A DNA stretch of 64,000 bases from Vibrio agarilyticus (GCF_012641465.1 NZ_JABAIK010000016.1:1-64000), one strand, 5' to 3'; positions 24,345-34,907 are shown, numbered from the stretch's first letter. Translations and numbers: made by a program. The notes: generated from the sequence alone by a model not told the origin.

Positions 24345-27300
24345 ATGAAAATTTTGCGCGGCTCCCCAGCTCTGTCTGAGTTCCGAGTTAACAAACTGCT
24401 TGAACTTTGTCGTGAATCTGATCTGCCTGTAACTGGCATTTATGCTGAGTTTATGCATTTTGCGGATTTAAATGCCGAATTGGCGGCAAGTGATGCCGAA
24501 AAGCTGGCGAAATTGCTGACTTATGGGCCAACGATCGAAGAGCACGAGCCACAAGGTCTTTTGTTATTAGTCACACCTCGCCCAGGCACTATCTCGCCTT
24601 GGTCTTCTAAATCGACTGATATTGCACGTAACTGTGGCTTGAACGCGGTTAAGCGTCTTGAGCGCGGCACGGCTTATTATGTTGAATCCTCAGCGCCACT
24701 TTCAGCCGAGCAAATTCAAACCGTAAGTGCATTGATCCATGACCGCATGATGGAAGTGGTCTTTAGCGATATGGACGCGGCAGCCGCTTTGTTTACGGTG
24801 GCAGAGCCAAAGCCAGTTGCCCATGTGGATATTTTGTCCGGTGGCCGCGCAGCGCTTGAAGAAGCAAACGTTTCCCTTGGTTTGGCATTGGCCGATGATG
24901 AAATCGATTATTTGGTGGAAAACTTTACCAAACTGGGGCGCAATCCAAATGATATTGAGCTGATGATGTTTGCCCAAGCTAACTCAGAGCATTGCCGTCA
25001 CAAAATTTTTAACGCCGATTGGACCATCGATGGCGTAGCACAACCCAAATCGCTGTTCAAAATGATCAAAAACACGTTTGAGCAGACACCGGATTACGTG
25101 CTGTCGGCCTACAAAGACAACGCGGCGGTGATGGAAGGTTCGCCTGTGGGCCGCTTCTTCCCTGATCCAGACAGCCGCCATTACACCTATCATCAAGAAG
25201 ATGCACACATTCTGATGAAGGTGGAAACACACAACCATCCAACCGCCATTTCTCCTTGGCCAGGCGCATCAACGGGCTCTGGCGGTGAGATCCGCGATGA
25301 AGGCGCTACGGGTATCGGCGGTAAGCCTAAAGCGGGCTTGGTCGGTTTTACTACTTCGAACTTGCGTATTCCAGGCTTTGAGCAGCCATGGGAAACGGAT
25401 TTTGGTAAACCGGGTCGCATTGTGAATGCGTTAGATATCATGCTGGAAGGCCCACTTGGTGGCGCGGCGTTTAACAACGAATTTGGCCGTCCTAATCTGC
25501 TCGGTTACTTCCGCACTTACGAAGAAAAAGTCACCTCTCACGCGGGTGAAGAAGTGCGTGGTTATCACAAGCCGATCATGATTGCTGGTGGTATGGGCAA
25601 CATTCGCGATGAACATGTTCAGAAAAAAGAGATCCCCGTTGGCGCAAGTTTGATTGTACTGGGTGGCCCTGCAATGAACATCGGTCTCGGCGGTGGCGCA
25701 GCCTCTTCAATGGCGTCGGGACAGTCAGCGGAAGATCTTGATTTTGCTTCGGTTCAACGTGAAAACCCAGAAATGGAGCGTCGCTGCCAAGAGGTGATTG
25801 ACCGTTGCTGGCAGATGGGCGAGGCGAACCCTATCGCGTTTATCCATGACGTGGGCGCCGGTGGTATCTCTAACGCGTTGCCTGAGCTGGTGAACGATGG
25901 CGAGCGAGGCGGTCGTTTCCAACTGCGTGATGTGCCAAATGATGAGCCGGGTATGAGCCCGCTTGAAATTTGGTGTAATGAATCACAAGAGCGCTATGTA
26001 TTGGCGGTCGCGCCAGAGCATATGGCGACATTTGACGCGATTTGTCAGCGTGAGCGCGCGCCTTATGCGGTTGTTGGTGTCGCCACTGAAGAACGTCATT
26101 TGAGCCTTGAAGACAGTCACTTTGACAACACGCCAATCGATATGCCGATGGATATTTTACTTGGCAAGCCACCGAAAATGCACCGCGAGGCGACCACTCA
26201 AAAAGTGGTTAGCCCAGCACTTGATCGTCAAGGCATCGAGTTAAATGCTGCGCTTGATCGCGTGCTGCGTTTGCCAACAGTGGCGGAAAAAACGTTTCTT
26301 ATCACCATTGGTGACCGCACGGTAACAGGTCTTGTTGCGCGCGATCAAATGGTCGGACCTTGGCAGGTGCCTGTCGCCGATTGCGCTGTGACTGCCGCGA
26401 GCTATGACACCTATTACGGTGAAGCGATGTCAATGGGCGAGCGCACACCTGTGGCTCTGCTTGATTTTGGCGCGTCAGCGCGTTTAGCTGTTGGTGAAGC
26501 GTTAACCAACATTGCCGCGACGGATATCGGCGATATTAAACGCATTAAACTGTCGGCAAACTGGATGTCTCCAGCAGGTCACCCAGGCGAAGATGCTGGC
26601 TTGTATGAAGCGGTTAAAGCGGTTGGTGAAGAGCTTTGCCCGGCACTGGGTTTAAGCATTCCGGTCGGTAAAGACTCAATGTCGATGAAGACCAAGTGGC
26701 AAGACGACGGTGAACAAAAAGAAGTGACGTCACCACTGTCACTTATCATCACAGCGTTTGGTCGAGTGGAAGATGTGCGTAAAACGGTAACGCCACAGCT
26801 GCGTGTTGATCAAGGCGACACATCATTATTGCTGGTGGATTTAGGTAACGGCCAAAATCGCCTAGGTGCCACCGCGCTGGCGCAAGTGTATAAGCAGTTA
26901 GGTGATAAACCAGCTGATGTGGATAATGCCGCTGAATTGAAAGGTTTCTTTGATGCGATGCAGCATCTTGTGCGACAGGAGCTGCTGCTGGCTTACCACG
27001 ACAAAGGCGATGGTGGCTTGGTGGTGACGCTGGCTGAAATGGCGTTTGCCGGTCATTGTGGCATTGAAGCCGACATCGCAGCATTGGGTGAAGACGCGCT
27101 AGCGGCGCTATTTAATGAAGAACTTGGCGCGGTGATCCAAGTGAAAAATAGCGATCTTGATACCGTGCTCTCGACATTGGCGGCGCATGGTCTTGAGGCG
27201 TGCTCTCATGTACTTGGTTCTGTTGCGAACTCGAATCAAGTGCTGATCAAACAAAATGGCACGCCATTGATTGACCGTTCGCGCACTGAACTTCGCACGA

Positions 27301-28238
27301 TTTGGGCTGAGACCACTCATAAAATGCAAGCACTGCGTGACAACCCAGCTTGCGCGGATCAAGAGTTTGCCGCTAAGCAAGACGATAACGACCCCGGTTT
27401 GAATGTGTCATTGAGCTTTGATGTGAATGAAGACATTGCTGCGCCATACATTCTTAAAGGCGCTAAGCCGAAAATGGCGATTTTGCGTGAACAAGGCGTT
27501 AACTCCCATGTCGAAATGGCGGCAGCGTTTGACCGCGCTGGATTTGAAGCCACAGACGTGCATATGAGTGACATCCTTTCAGGCTCAGTTGGGTTGGATG
27601 CGTTCCACGGTTTGGTGGCGTGTGGCGGTTTCTCTTACGGTGATGTGCTGGGCGCCGGCGAAGGTTGGGCGAAATCGATTTTGTTCAATGCGCAAGCTCG
27701 CGCGGAGTTTGAAGGCTTCTTTACTCGTGACAATACCTTTGCGTTAGGGGTGTGTAACGGCTGTCAAATGCTATCAAACCTGAAAGAGTTGATCCCAGGG
27801 GCTGATTTGTGGCCACGTTTTGTGCGCAATGAATCTGAGCGCTTTGAGGCGCGTTTTAGCTTAGTGGAAGTACAGGAATCAGACTCACTGTTCTTATCCG
27901 GTATGGCAGGCTCACGTATGCCAATCGCCGTGTCTCATGGTGAAGGTCGCGTTGAAGTGCGCGATGCGCAGCATTTAGCCGCGTTAGAAAGTTCGAGTAC
28001 GATTGCGCTGCGTTATGTGGATAATTTTGGTCGTCCGACTCAGCATTATCCTAATAACCCCAATGGGTCGCCAAACGCCATTACCGGTTTAACGACCGCA
28101 GATGGCCGCGTCACGATTATGATGCCGCACCCTGAGCGCGTATTCCGTACGGTAGCGAACTCTTGGGCCCCAAGCCAGTGGGGAGAAAACGGCGCTTGGA
28201 TGCGTATGTTCCAAAATGCACGCAAGCACCTTGGCTAA
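24345..28238 (+). CDS. purL: Phosphoribosylformylglycinamidine synthase
   Basis: A 1297-residue large-type FGAM synthase (E. coli 1295), converting FGAR and glutamine to FGAM in purine synthesis. The N-terminal PurS-like and linker regions are followed by two AIRS-type ATP-binding halves (e.g. [17 protein letters not shown] near residue 216, [20 protein letters not shown] near 750) and a C-terminal glutamine amidotransferase with catalytic Cys in [10 protein letters not shown] and His/Glu in [10 protein letters not shown]. The ATG at 24345 gives [14 protein letters not shown], the conserved start. Controlled by a PurR box. Monocistronic, with a terminator. Confidence 0.98.
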   Translation: MKILRGSPALSEFRVNKLLELCRESDLPVTGIYAEFMHFADLNAELAASDAEKLAKLLTYGPTIEEHEPQGLLLLVTPRPGTISPWSSKSTDIARNCGLNAVKRLERGTAYYVESSAPLSAEQIQTVSALIHDRMMEVVFSDMDAAAALFTVAEPKPVAHVDILSGGRAALEEANVSLGLALADDEIDYLVENFTKLGRNPNDIELMMFAQANSEHCRHKIFNADWTIDGVAQPKSLFKMIKNTFEQTPDYVLSAYKDNAAVMEGSPVGRFFPDPDSRHYTYHQEDAHILMKVETHNHPTAISPWPGASTGSGGEIRDEGATGIGGKPKAGLVGFTTSNLRIPGFEQPWETDFGKPGRIVNALDIMLEGPLGGAAFNNEFGRPNLLGYFRTYEEKVTSHAGEEVRGYHKPIMIAGGMGNIRDEHVQKKEIPVGASLIVLGGPAMNIGLGGGAASSMASGQSAEDLDFASVQRENPEMERRCQEVIDRCWQMGEANPIAFIHDVGAGGISNALPELVNDGERGGRFQLRDVPNDEPGMSPLEIWCNESQERYVLAVAPEHMATFDAICQRERAPYAVVGVATEERHLSLEDSHFDNTPIDMPMDILLGKPPKMHREATTQKVVSPALDRQGIELNAALDRVLRLPTVAEKTFLITIGDRTVTGLVARDQMVGPWQVPVADCAVTAASYDTYYGEAMSMGERTPVALLDFGASARLAVGEALTNIAATDIGDIKRIKLSANWMSPAGHPGEDAGLYEAVKAVGEELCPALGLSIPVGKDSMSMKTKWQDDGEQKEVTSPLSLIITAFGRVEDVRKTVTPQLRVDQGDTSLLLVDLGNGQNRLGATALAQVYKQLGDKPADVDNAAELKGFFDAMQHLVRQELLLAYHDKGDGGLVVTLAEMAFAGHCGIEADIAALGEDALAALFNEELGAVIQVKNSDLDTVLSTLAAHGLEACSHVLGSVANSNQVLIKQNGTPLIDRSRTELRTIWAETTHKMQALRDNPACADQEFAAKQDDNDPGLNVSLSFDVNEDIAAPYILKGAKPKMAILREQGVNSHVEMAAAFDRAGFEATDVHMSDILSGSVGLDAFHGLVACGGFSYGDVLGAGEGWAKSILFNAQARAEFEGFFTRDNTFALGVCNGCQMLSNLKELIPGADLWPRFVRNESERFEARFSLVEVQESDSLFLSGMAGSRMPIAVSHGEGRVEVRDAQHLAALESSSTIALRYVDNFGRPTQHYPNNPNGSPNAITGLTTADGRVTIMMPHPERVFRTVANSWAPSQWGENGAWMRMFQNARKHLG

Positions 28239-28311
28239 AGCGCATGCGATGATAAGCCTTACCGAGCTATGATCTAAAGTCAGTAGCAACTTAAGGTCAG
28301 TTGAGTATAAT

Positions 28312-28341
28312 GACGCGCCTGAACAGGGCGCGTCTTTTTTT
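28312..28341 (+). terminator. Terminator of purL
   Basis: GACGCGCC, loop TGAACA, GGGCGCGTC followed by seven T. Confidence 0.92.
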
Positions 28342-28345
28342 GCGC

Positions 28346-28522
28346 TATCCCCGTTCTATTTGAAGTTTCAGGGCAAATTAAGGGTTTGCTCTTAGAAAGC
28401 TTGTGACATAGTTTATCTATGTTTACGAAGTGCTCAGAGGCTTTGCTTGCTGTCTACCGGCAATGCCAAACCGTTTGGGTGTATATCCTTTCTGCTTGAA
28501 GATACAAGGTGGTCTGGGTATA
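28346..28522 (+). repeat. Degenerate ERIC-like repeat with extra right arm
   Basis: Left end TATCCCCGTTCTATTTGAAG; central CATAGTTTATCTATG is well kept; it has the CGAAGTGC insertion also seen at 57235 and 58261. Right end CAAACCGTTTGGGTGTATA is followed at once by a second degraded arm pair ending GGTCTGGGTATA. Confidence 0.7.
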
Positions 28523-28567
28523 TGCATTTTTGAATAGTTTATTCCGCTCTCCATAGGAACATCAGTC

Positions 28568-28876
28568 ATGTCTAAAAACAAAAAGTTTGCGATTCGCGTG
28601 ATAGAAAAGCGTAACGGATGGAGTGCCGAAATCACCCGTCAAGTTACTTCTCGTAAAGTTGTCGTGTCAAAGCGTGAAACCGGTTTTGATAGCGAAGCGG
28701 CAGCGCAGGCGTGGGGTGAAACCACGTTGGCAGAGTTTGTGCAAAATCAAGTCGTGCGTAATGAGCGTAAAGCGGTTCAGCGTCAAGAGCGCGAAGCGGC
28801 GGCTTTGGCGAGTGCCAAACGCCCGCGCGCCGAGCGAGCTACCGACGAAAATGATGAAGACGACGATATCGAATAA
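28568..28876 (+). CDS. DUF3622 domain-containing protein
   Basis: A 102-residue small protein. Residues 1-62 (KKFAIRVIEKRNGWSAEITRQVTSRKVVVSKRE...AQAWGE) look like the DUF3622 domain found in Vibrio and relatives; then a charged helix rich in Arg/Glu/Gln and an acidic tail DENDEDDDIE. No signal peptide or membrane segment, so cytoplasmic. Function unknown. SD is weak (ATAGGAAC, eight bases before the ATG). It stands alone with its own terminator. The DUF number is from memory of the family pattern. Confidence 0.78.
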   Translation: MSKNKKFAIRVIEKRNGWSAEITRQVTSRKVVVSKRETGFDSEAAAQAWGETTLAEFVQNQVVRNERKAVQRQEREAAALASAKRPRAERATDENDEDDDIE

Positions 28877-28889
28877 GCTTCGATGATGT

Positions 28890-28918
28890 AAAAAGCCCTG
28901 AATTATCAGGGCTTTTTG
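28890..28918 (+). terminator. Terminator of the DUF3622 gene
   Basis: AAAAAGCCCTGA and TCAGGGCTTTTT. The symmetric A/T flanks let it also serve the convergent hydrolase gene. Confidence 0.92.
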
Positions 28919-28943
28919 TTATGCTCATATATGGGTATAGACC

Positions 28944-30011
28944 CTAAAGAGACTCTAGCGGGATCTGCCCTGTTGTAAGGGGCTCTACATCGTATTCACC
29001 GAGCTCTTCGATGTAGCTTTCAACGACATGTTCAACCAACTCATCATCTTGCTTGAAATAGGCGATATGGAAAATCGCGTCGCCTTCATTCACTAACGGC
29101 AATGTTTGCTGACCAATAATGATGCCGCCTTTTGGCGCGGTAAGCGCCACTTCATCGTGACCCAGTGGTGAGCTAATAAAGGCCAACGTTTCCCCTTCGT
29201 CCACTTTGTCACCCAAATTCACTTGGGTGCGCAACACGCCATTGCCGGGAGCGCGCACCCAACTGGTTGATTTCGCAATCACTGGCGCGGGTAACTGTTT
29301 GCGACTCGGACGCAGCATGCCAATCGCTTGCATCACGCGCTGCACGCCAAGCACCCCTGCACTGATAGAGAGGGGGTCAAAACGCAGCGCTTCGCCCGCT
29401 TCATAGGTTAACACTGGAATATCACACTTTTCAGCTTCACTACGTAAAGAGCCATCGCGTAGCGCAGAGTCGATAATCACAGGAGTAGCAAATGCTTTGG
29501 CAATGCGTAGCGTTTCTGCATTGCTTAAATTGGCACGAATTTGTGGCAAGTTAGTGCGGTGGATTGCACCAGTGTGTAAGTCCAAAATGTAATCGCAGCG
29601 TTTTGCTATGGTGTCAAAAAACGCGTGTGCCATACGAGAGGCTAATGCGCCTTTGTCGCTGCCGGGAAAACAGCGGTTGAGATCTCGACGGTCAGGCAGG
29701 TAGCGGGATTTATGAATAAAGCCAAATACGTTAACAATCGGCACCGCAATCACCGTGCCTTTGAGTTTTTTCGGATCAAGCAAGTTGATCATTTGACGCA
29801 CGATTTCAACGCCATTCAGTTCATCGCCATGAATCGCGGCATTGATAAGGAGTACAGGGCCTTCAAGTTTGCCATTGATCACTTCAACCGGTATGGAAAG
29901 CGGCGAGTGAGTATAAAGCTGAGCGACGTCCATTTCCGTCGCAAGGCGCGATCCTGGCTTAATTTCATGACCAAGAATGTGAAAGGATTTGTTGTTTTTT
30001 GTTCCAGTCAT
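28944..30011 (-). CDS. Succinylglutamate desuccinylase/aspartoacylase family zinc hydrolase
   Basis: A 355-residue M14-like protein. Zinc-binding motif HGDELNG (about residues 69-75, His and Glu ligands), then a DLHTGAIHRTNLPQIRANL segment with the third ligand His, and a C-terminal beta domain (residues about 250-330, APGNGVLRTQVNLGDKVDEGETLAFI) resembling a biotinyl/barrel-sandwich fold. Family members remove acyl groups from amino acids or peptides; the substrate here is not known. The ATG at 30011 is taken as start; two upstream in-frame starts (30023, 30050) add a non-conserved leader. Not AstE, since no ast genes are adjacent. Confidence 0.82.
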   Translation of the reverse strand: MTGTKNNKSFHILGHEIKPGSRLATEMDVAQLYTHSPLSIPVEVINGKLEGPVLLINAAIHGDELNGVEIVRQMINLLDPKKLKGTVIAVPIVNVFGFIHKSRYLPDRRDLNRCFPGSDKGALASRMAHAFFDTIAKRCDYILDLHTGAIHRTNLPQIRANLSNAETLRIAKAFATPVIIDSALRDGSLRSEAEKCDIPVLTYEAGEALRFDPLSISAGVLGVQRVMQAIGMLRPSRKQLPAPVIAKSTSWVRAPGNGVLRTQVNLGDKVDEGETLAFISSPLGHDEVALTAPKGGIIIGQQTLPLVNEGDAIFHIAYFKQDDELVEHVVESYIEELGEYDVEPLTTGQIPLESL

Positions 30012-30442
30012 AGTACATCTCATCCGTAAAAATTTTCCAAACTGTAACAACTGGCGAAATGATCTCCCTAATCAACCTTCAAGTGATGACGACAAAAAAA
30101 CACTATCGTCATGATGATTATTTTGCGCCTAAATTTGAGAATTAACTTATAACTAATTAATTTATAAAAACTTTATTTTGTGCTGTGACTGTGCGCTTTA
30201 ATGGGGAGTGTTGAAAAATATTTCGCTTAATTATTTGGCATTCGTATGCTTTTGCACCATCTGGACAAAAACAGTAAACTTCGCGCCTATTTTTTAACGT
30301 CTTTCTCTATTTTGTTTGTTTTACGGTAGATACTAACGCGGTTTATACGATGGCTTTGTGACTCATTGATAAACAACGTTAGAACGATGCTCGCAACAAT
30401 CGCAACAGAGAAAGAGGTAGTGCATTTAGAGGTAAAATACAC
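30012..30442. other. Intergenic region upstream of DUF3332 gene
   Basis: About 430 bp, very AT-rich between 30110 and 30330. It holds the divergent promoters. No repeat or named operator recognised. Confidence 0.6.
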
Positions 30443-30973
30443 ATGCGCATGGCAAAATTAGCGGCAGTTGTCGCAGTAGTGGGCTCACTGTCGGGCTGTG
30501 TTGGTAGTAACGCGGTGACCGGTTACTTGATGGAAATGAACTTGAAAGCGGTTGATAACCGTTACGCGCGTGGTGGCCTTAACATGCTTTTGGCACCTGT
30601 GTATGGCATCACAGTTGCGGCGGATTACATTGTGTTTAACTCACTTGAGTTTTGGACTGGTAAAAACCCACTATCGGGTTCATCGCACATCTTTGATACC
30701 AAGATGAAAACTTTCATCGATGTGAATCATAAGCTGGATAAGTCATTGACCACAGCGCCAATTAAACCACTTGCTAACCGCGTAATTGAACAAGGCCAAA
30801 TTGAGCAGCTTGATCAAAATACCTTGCAAATGCACATCACCTACAACACTGGTGAAACGGCGACCCTACTAGGTGTGCGTGACGGCGAAACCGTTACTTA
30901 TTACCTTGATGGTGATGTTGTTGCACAGACAACCATGGACGAGTTGGCTGCCTACGCTGCCGCTCGTGCATAA
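30443..30973 (+). CDS. DUF3332 lipoprotein
   Basis: A 176-residue predicted lipoprotein: residues 1-19 end in the lipobox LSGC, then VGSNAVTGYLMEMNLKAVDNRYARGGLNMLLAPVYGITVAADYIVFNSLEFWTGKNP, the conserved body of the DUF3332 family. Two hydrophobic stretches near residues 40-65 may contact the membrane. Function unknown. It is a single gene with a terminator shared with pepD. DUF assignment is by recognition of the WTGKNPL core and lipobox layout. Confidence 0.78.
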   Translation: MRMAKLAAVVAVVGSLSGCVGSNAVTGYLMEMNLKAVDNRYARGGLNMLLAPVYGITVAADYIVFNSLEFWTGKNPLSGSSHIFDTKMKTFIDVNHKLDKSLTTAPIKPLANRVIEQGQIEQLDQNTLQMHITYNTGETATLLGVRDGETVTYYLDGDVVAQTTMDELAAYAAARA

Positions 30974-31023
30974 TACTCGCCTAACATCAGAGTAATATAC
31001 TCTTGCTACGTTGTTTGGGTATC

Positions 31024-31045
31024 GGGGCCGAAAAGGCCCCTTTTT
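31024..31045 (+). terminator. Terminator of the DUF3332 gene
   Basis: GGGGCC, loop GAAAA, GGCCCCTTTTT. Just before it lies a short remnant of an ERIC right arm (GTTGTTTGGGTAT). Confidence 0.88.
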
Positions 31046-31060
31046 GATCGCTTAATCAAA

Positions 31061-32533
31061 TCACGCTTTGACGGGAATCGCTTTAAGCAACGCGATCATC
31101 TGTTGCCAAAAGAGCGCGACACTAGCAATGTTTACTTTCTCGTCGGGCGAATGAGGAAACTTAATCGTTGGGCCGAATGAGACCATGTCCATATCAGGAT
31201 AAGGTTCTTTGAATAGACCACATTCAAGCCCTGCATGAATGACCATAATATTAGGCAGTCGGCCATAGAGCGACTGATACATAGTGCGAAAGCTTGCCAT
31301 GATGGCTGAGTCGGGGTTGGGTTTCCAACCTGGGTAGGCACCGGAGAAGGCCATTTCAGCGTGCGCTAACTGCGCTAAAGCGCGTAGCATTCCTTCAACC
31401 TGTTCACGACCAGAGTCAATCAGTGAACGGATCAAACACAATACCGTGATCTCGTCGCTCTCAGTGGTGATAACGCCCACGTTTAGTGATGTTTCAACCA
31501 CGCCTGTCACCTCGTCACTCATGCGAATTACGCCATTAGGACACGTATGTAACGCGGCGATAAAACGGCGCTGATCCTCAAGGGTAAAAGTTTGTGTGGC
31601 CGCATCAACAGATTCATTGAGTGTGGTGAGCCCGGTTTCAATCGCCCCAAGCTCTTGCTGTAATAGCGTTTGATAAGCATCAAACCGTTCTGCCAACTGG
31701 TTTTGCTGCGCTTTAGTCACGGCGAGCGTCACAAAGGCTTCACGTGGAATGGCGTTGCGTAAGCTGCCACCACGAAAATCCACTAAACGCCAGTCAATAT
31801 CATCACAGTGATCGGCAAGAAAACGCGCCATCAATTTGTTTGCATTACCGCGGCCAGTATCAATATCACAACCAGAATGACCGCCTTTTAACCCTTTGAG
31901 CGTCAGCCTTCGAGTCTCATACCCTTGGGTAAGTGGCGCGCGTTGCATGCGAAACGTCAGTGATGCGTCAACACCCCCAGCGCAGCCCATGTAAACTTCA
32001 CCTTCTTGCTCTGAATCGGTGTTGAGCAAAATGTCACCTTCAAGCCAACCCGACTCAAGACCAAATGCTCCGGTCATACCCGCTTCTTCGTCAATAGTGA
32101 GTAACACTTCAAGCGGGCCATGTTCGATATCAGTCGCAGCAAGGACGGCTAAGCAGGCGGCAAGACCAATGCCATTGTCGGCGCCTAAGGTTGTGCCTTG
32201 AGCTGTGACCCAATCGCCATCAATGATGGGTTTGATAGGGTCACGCGTAAAGTCGTGAACCGTCTCTTCATTCTTTTGTGGCACCATATCAATATGAGCC
32301 TGCAAAACCACACCTTTGCGATTTTCCATCCCCGATGTGGCTGGTTTTTTGATAAATAGATTACCGGTCGCGTCTCGGCGGACTGGTAGTCCCAATTCAG
32401 TCACCCAAGTCACAATCGCTTGTGCTAATGCTTCTTCATGTTTTGAAGGATGAGGAATGGCGCAAATGTCGTCAAAATATTGCCAAACAGCGGTTGGCGT
32501 GAGTTGACGAATTGAGGTTTGGGATTCGAACAT
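31061..32533 (-). CDS. pepD: Aminoacyl-histidine dipeptidase (peptidase D)
   Basis: A 490-residue cytoplasmic M20C metallopeptidase that hydrolyses Xaa-His and other dipeptides. Metal-binding segments: LQAHIDMVPQK (about residue 78), TTLGADNGIGLA (about 115) and TIDEEAGMTGAFGLES (about 145, catalytic/metal Glu pair). The ATG at 32533 has GGAG seven bases upstream. Length matches E. coli PepD (485). pepD beside gpt-frsA-crl-proBA is the same order as in E. coli. Confidence 0.95.
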   Translation of the reverse strand: MFESQTSIRQLTPTAVWQYFDDICAIPHPSKHEEALAQAIVTWVTELGLPVRRDATGNLFIKKPATSGMENRKGVVLQAHIDMVPQKNEETVHDFTRDPIKPIIDGDWVTAQGTTLGADNGIGLAACLAVLAATDIEHGPLEVLLTIDEEAGMTGAFGLESGWLEGDILLNTDSEQEGEVYMGCAGGVDASLTFRMQRAPLTQGYETRRLTLKGLKGGHSGCDIDTGRGNANKLMARFLADHCDDIDWRLVDFRGGSLRNAIPREAFVTLAVTKAQQNQLAERFDAYQTLLQQELGAIETGLTTLNESVDAATQTFTLEDQRRFIAALHTCPNGVIRMSDEVTGVVETSLNVGVITTESDEITVLCLIRSLIDSGREQVEGMLRALAQLAHAEMAFSGAYPGWKPNPDSAIMASFRTMYQSLYGRLPNIMVIHAGLECGLFKEPYPDMDMVSFGPTIKFPHSPDEKVNIASVALFWQQMIALLKAIPVKA

Positions 32534-32560
32534 GTAAAACTCCTTATTCGATGGTAGCAC

Positions 32561-32626
32561 CAGTTATGTACTCAGAGGCTTTGCTCGTTTGGTGCCGACT
32601 TGGACCTTCAAGTTGTTTAAGCATAT
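32561..32626 (+). repeat. Truncated ERIC-like repeat (right half)
   Basis: Only the right half remains, from CTCAGAGGCTTTGCTCGTTT to TTCAAGTTGTTTAAGCATAT. It starts 28 bp upstream of the pepD start codon, so it lies in the pepD promoter region. Confidence 0.7.
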
Positions 32627-32931
32627 CACTGTCGTGGTATGTCGAGTAGCGATGGTAAGTCCCGTGGGTAAACGTTTAGCGACATAAATTGGTCTAATGA
32701 AAGTTGAAATTCATAATTCTGTAATTAAATTACATTTTACAGTGCCTTCATGGCTAATTTGGGTGAAAAATGTGATCTTGATGAGTTATTGATTGTAATT
32801 TATTTTCTTTATGGTATTTTTGTTTGGTCTTCAGCGTCGAAGATCAAATGCTCAAAGGACGAGTCCGATTTATCGCCTCCAAGGAACCGAGAAATCAGCA
32901 TGTATTCAATTGATTTTATAAGGTGATAGCG

Positions 32932-33018
32932 ATGAAAGGTTTACCTAGTGCAATGTTCTGGAATACCTCAACGGTATATATCAGCAATTTTGTGTATCCC
33001 ACGAGCTTTGGTTATTGA
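32932..33018 (+). CDS. Candidate 28-residue small protein (possible VcdP-like)
   Basis: ATG with AAGGTGAT seven bases upstream opens 28 codons: MKGLPSAMFWNTSTVYISNF and then VYPTSFGY, stop TGA. It is aromatic-rich, without a signal peptide. The ORF sits in a rightward transcript that ends at the terminator at 33108 and has no other gene. Size and arrangement recall the dual-function RNA VcdRP of V. cholerae, which encodes a 29-residue protein acting on citrate synthase; that match is from memory and unverified. Confidence 0.5.
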   Translation: MKGLPSAMFWNTSTVYISNFVYPTSFGY

Positions 33019-33107
33019 TAGCGAAAGCATGTGATCGAACATTAGTGTTCACCCCTATATTTTTTTGAAATTTCGATGCAACCCTATGGGGTTGTCTGAT
33101 TTCACCG

Positions 33108-33133
33108 CCACTCATCGAGTGGCGTTTTTTTTG
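33108..33133 (+). terminator. Orphan rho-independent terminator
   Basis: CGCCACTC, loop AT, GAGTGGCG followed by eight T. Only rightward; it ends the candidate small transcript. Confidence 0.93.
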
Positions 33134-33372
33134 CCTCAAACTCTACCATTGATAAAAATTACGTAAGTTTCTTTCGATTTTGCCGCAATTTACGTCGCAA
33201 AAAATGACATTGATTCGTACTGCACCGGACAAAAAATGCATGAATCTGCCGTGCCTTCAGAACTTTATCAAATTTAATTAATGAGTTACGGCAGTTTCTT
33301 TTCAGTGATAACTCGTGATGATGAGCATGTTTAGAGTGAAAATTCTATCTGGAATTTAATGACGGATCTCTC

Positions 33373-33410
33373 TATAATGCACAGCCAATCGTTTACGCAA
33401 TCGTTTTCTT
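33373..33410 (+). promoter_or_regulatory. Promoter -10 and PurR-like box of the purine permease gene
   Basis: TATAAT at 33373-33378 is followed 17 bp later by ACGCAATCGTTTTCTT (33395-33410), which fits the PurR consensus apart from one base in the left half and a weaker right half. A box just downstream of the start of transcription is a standard repressor position. Confidence 0.6.
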
Positions 33411-33433
33411 CTTGTTCATTTTAGGACCCCATC

Positions 33434-34723
33434 ATGCTTGAAAAGCTATTTAAACTCAGTGAAAACGGCACAACAGTGCGGACTGAAGTTCTAGCCGGGA
33501 TCACTACGTTCCTGACTATGGCTTACATCATTTTCGTTAACCCTGCAATGCTAGCAGATGCGGGTATGGATAAAGGCGCGGTATTTGTCGCGACTTGTCT
33601 TGCTGCGGCTATTGGCTGTTTCATCATGGGTTTTGTTGCCAACTATCCGATTGCACAAGCGCCGGGTATGGGACTAAATGCCTTCTTCACCTACGGTGTT
33701 GTTTTGGGCATGGGCCACACTTGGCAAGTCGCCCTGGGCGCCGTGTTTGTCTCGGGTGTAATTTTCATGGCTTTGAGTATTTTTAAGGTTCGTGAATGGA
33801 TCATTAACTCAATTCCATTATCTCTGCGTACCGGGATTTCTGCGGGTATCGGTCTTTTCTTAGCGTTTATCGGTTTGCAAAACGCGGGTGTGGTCATTGA
33901 TAACCCTGCAACGCTTGTGAGCCGTGGCGACATCACCAGCCTTAAGCCTGCGCTTGCAGCATTAGGTCTATTTTTGACTATTGCGTTGGTGTATCGCGGT
34001 GTGCGCGGCGCTGTTATGGTCGCAATCCTTGTTGTCACCGCAATTGGTATTGCCGTTGGTGATGTTCAATGGGGCGGCTTAATGGCGACGCCACCAAGCA
34101 TTGCGCCAACCTTTATGCAGATGAACATTGCTGATGTATTTGAAGTTGGCATGATTTCAGTGGTGTTTGCCTTTTTGTTCGTCGATCTTTTTGACACGGC
34201 TGGAACCCTAGTGGGCGTTGCAACCAAAGCAGGCTTTATTAAAGAAGATGGCAAGCTACCACGTTTGGATAAAGCACTATTGTCTGACTCAACGGCAACC
34301 TGTGTGGGTGCTGTGTTAGGTACTTCAAGCACGACCTCTTTTGTCGAATCCACAGCAGGTGTTGCTGCCGGTGGCCGCACGGGTTTGACCGCGGTTGTGG
34401 TTGGCGTTCTTTTCCTATTGGCGCTCTTTTTCTCACCATTGGCTGGCATGATCCCCGCGTATGCGACCGCTGGCGCTCTGTTCTATGTTGCGATTTTGAT
34501 GATGTCTGGCTTGGTCGCGGTTGATTGGCGTGATTTGACAGAAGCGGCGCCGGTGGTAGTGACCTGCTTATTGATGCCTCTAACGTACTCAATTGCGGAA
34601 GGTATCGCGCTTGGCTTTATTTCTTACGCTGTGATCAAGCTGCTTAGCGGTAAAGGCCGTGAAGTTTCTGCTAGCGTTTGGGTGCTATCGGCGATTTTTG
34701 TCGCAAAATACGCGCTTCAATAA
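33434..34723 (+). CDS. NCS2 family purine permease (GhxP/AdeP-like)
   Basis: A 429-residue inner-membrane proton symporter of the AzgA-like NCS2 branch with about 12-14 membrane segments. Conserved parts are EVLAGITTFLTMAYIIFVNPAML (residues 18-40), APGMGLNAFFTYGVV (about 76-90), FVDLFDTAGTLVGVA (about 250-265) and SSTTSFVESTAGVAAGGRTGLTAV (about 295-318). Members import adenine, guanine or hypoxanthine; which one is not decidable here. The PurR-like box and the neighbouring gpt support guanine/hypoxanthine salvage. Confidence 0.93.
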   Translation: MLEKLFKLSENGTTVRTEVLAGITTFLTMAYIIFVNPAMLADAGMDKGAVFVATCLAAAIGCFIMGFVANYPIAQAPGMGLNAFFTYGVVLGMGHTWQVALGAVFVSGVIFMALSIFKVREWIINSIPLSLRTGISAGIGLFLAFIGLQNAGVVIDNPATLVSRGDITSLKPALAALGLFLTIALVYRGVRGAVMVAILVVTAIGIAVGDVQWGGLMATPPSIAPTFMQMNIADVFEVGMISVVFAFLFVDLFDTAGTLVGVATKAGFIKEDGKLPRLDKALLSDSTATCVGAVLGTSSTTSFVESTAGVAAGGRTGLTAVVVGVLFLLALFFSPLAGMIPAYATAGALFYVAILMMSGLVAVDWRDLTEAAPVVVTCLLMPLTYSIAEGIALGFISYAVIKLLSGKGREVSASVWVLSAIFVAKYALQ

Positions 34724-34907
34724 ATGCCATCAATCGCGTAACCAATGGTTCGCACTGACTGACTAACAATTTGCGAGCTGCGTTGAAACAGCAAAATTCA
34801 AACAGCGAAAGTGAATTGATATCGAATATTCTAACGCCATAGCGGCCTGTGCTGCTTGGCGTTTATTTTTGCCCTCGATCATTGGTATTAGCGTGCAGTT
34901 TCGGTAG

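Larger units (their letters stand above)
32820..33133 (+). ncRNA. Candidate small RNA transcript (dual-function?)
   Basis: A strong intrinsic terminator at 33108-33133 points right, but the only upstream gene on the plus strand is the 28-codon ORF, since pepD runs the other way. So a short plus-strand RNA is expected here. The 3' part has a second hairpin (CAACCC/GGGGTTG, 33080-33095) preceded by TTCACCCCTATA and a long T-run, which resembles an Hfq-type seed and binding region. The 5' end is not defined; 32820 is approximate. A TGTGA half site at 32771 may be part of a CRP site. Confidence 0.5.
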
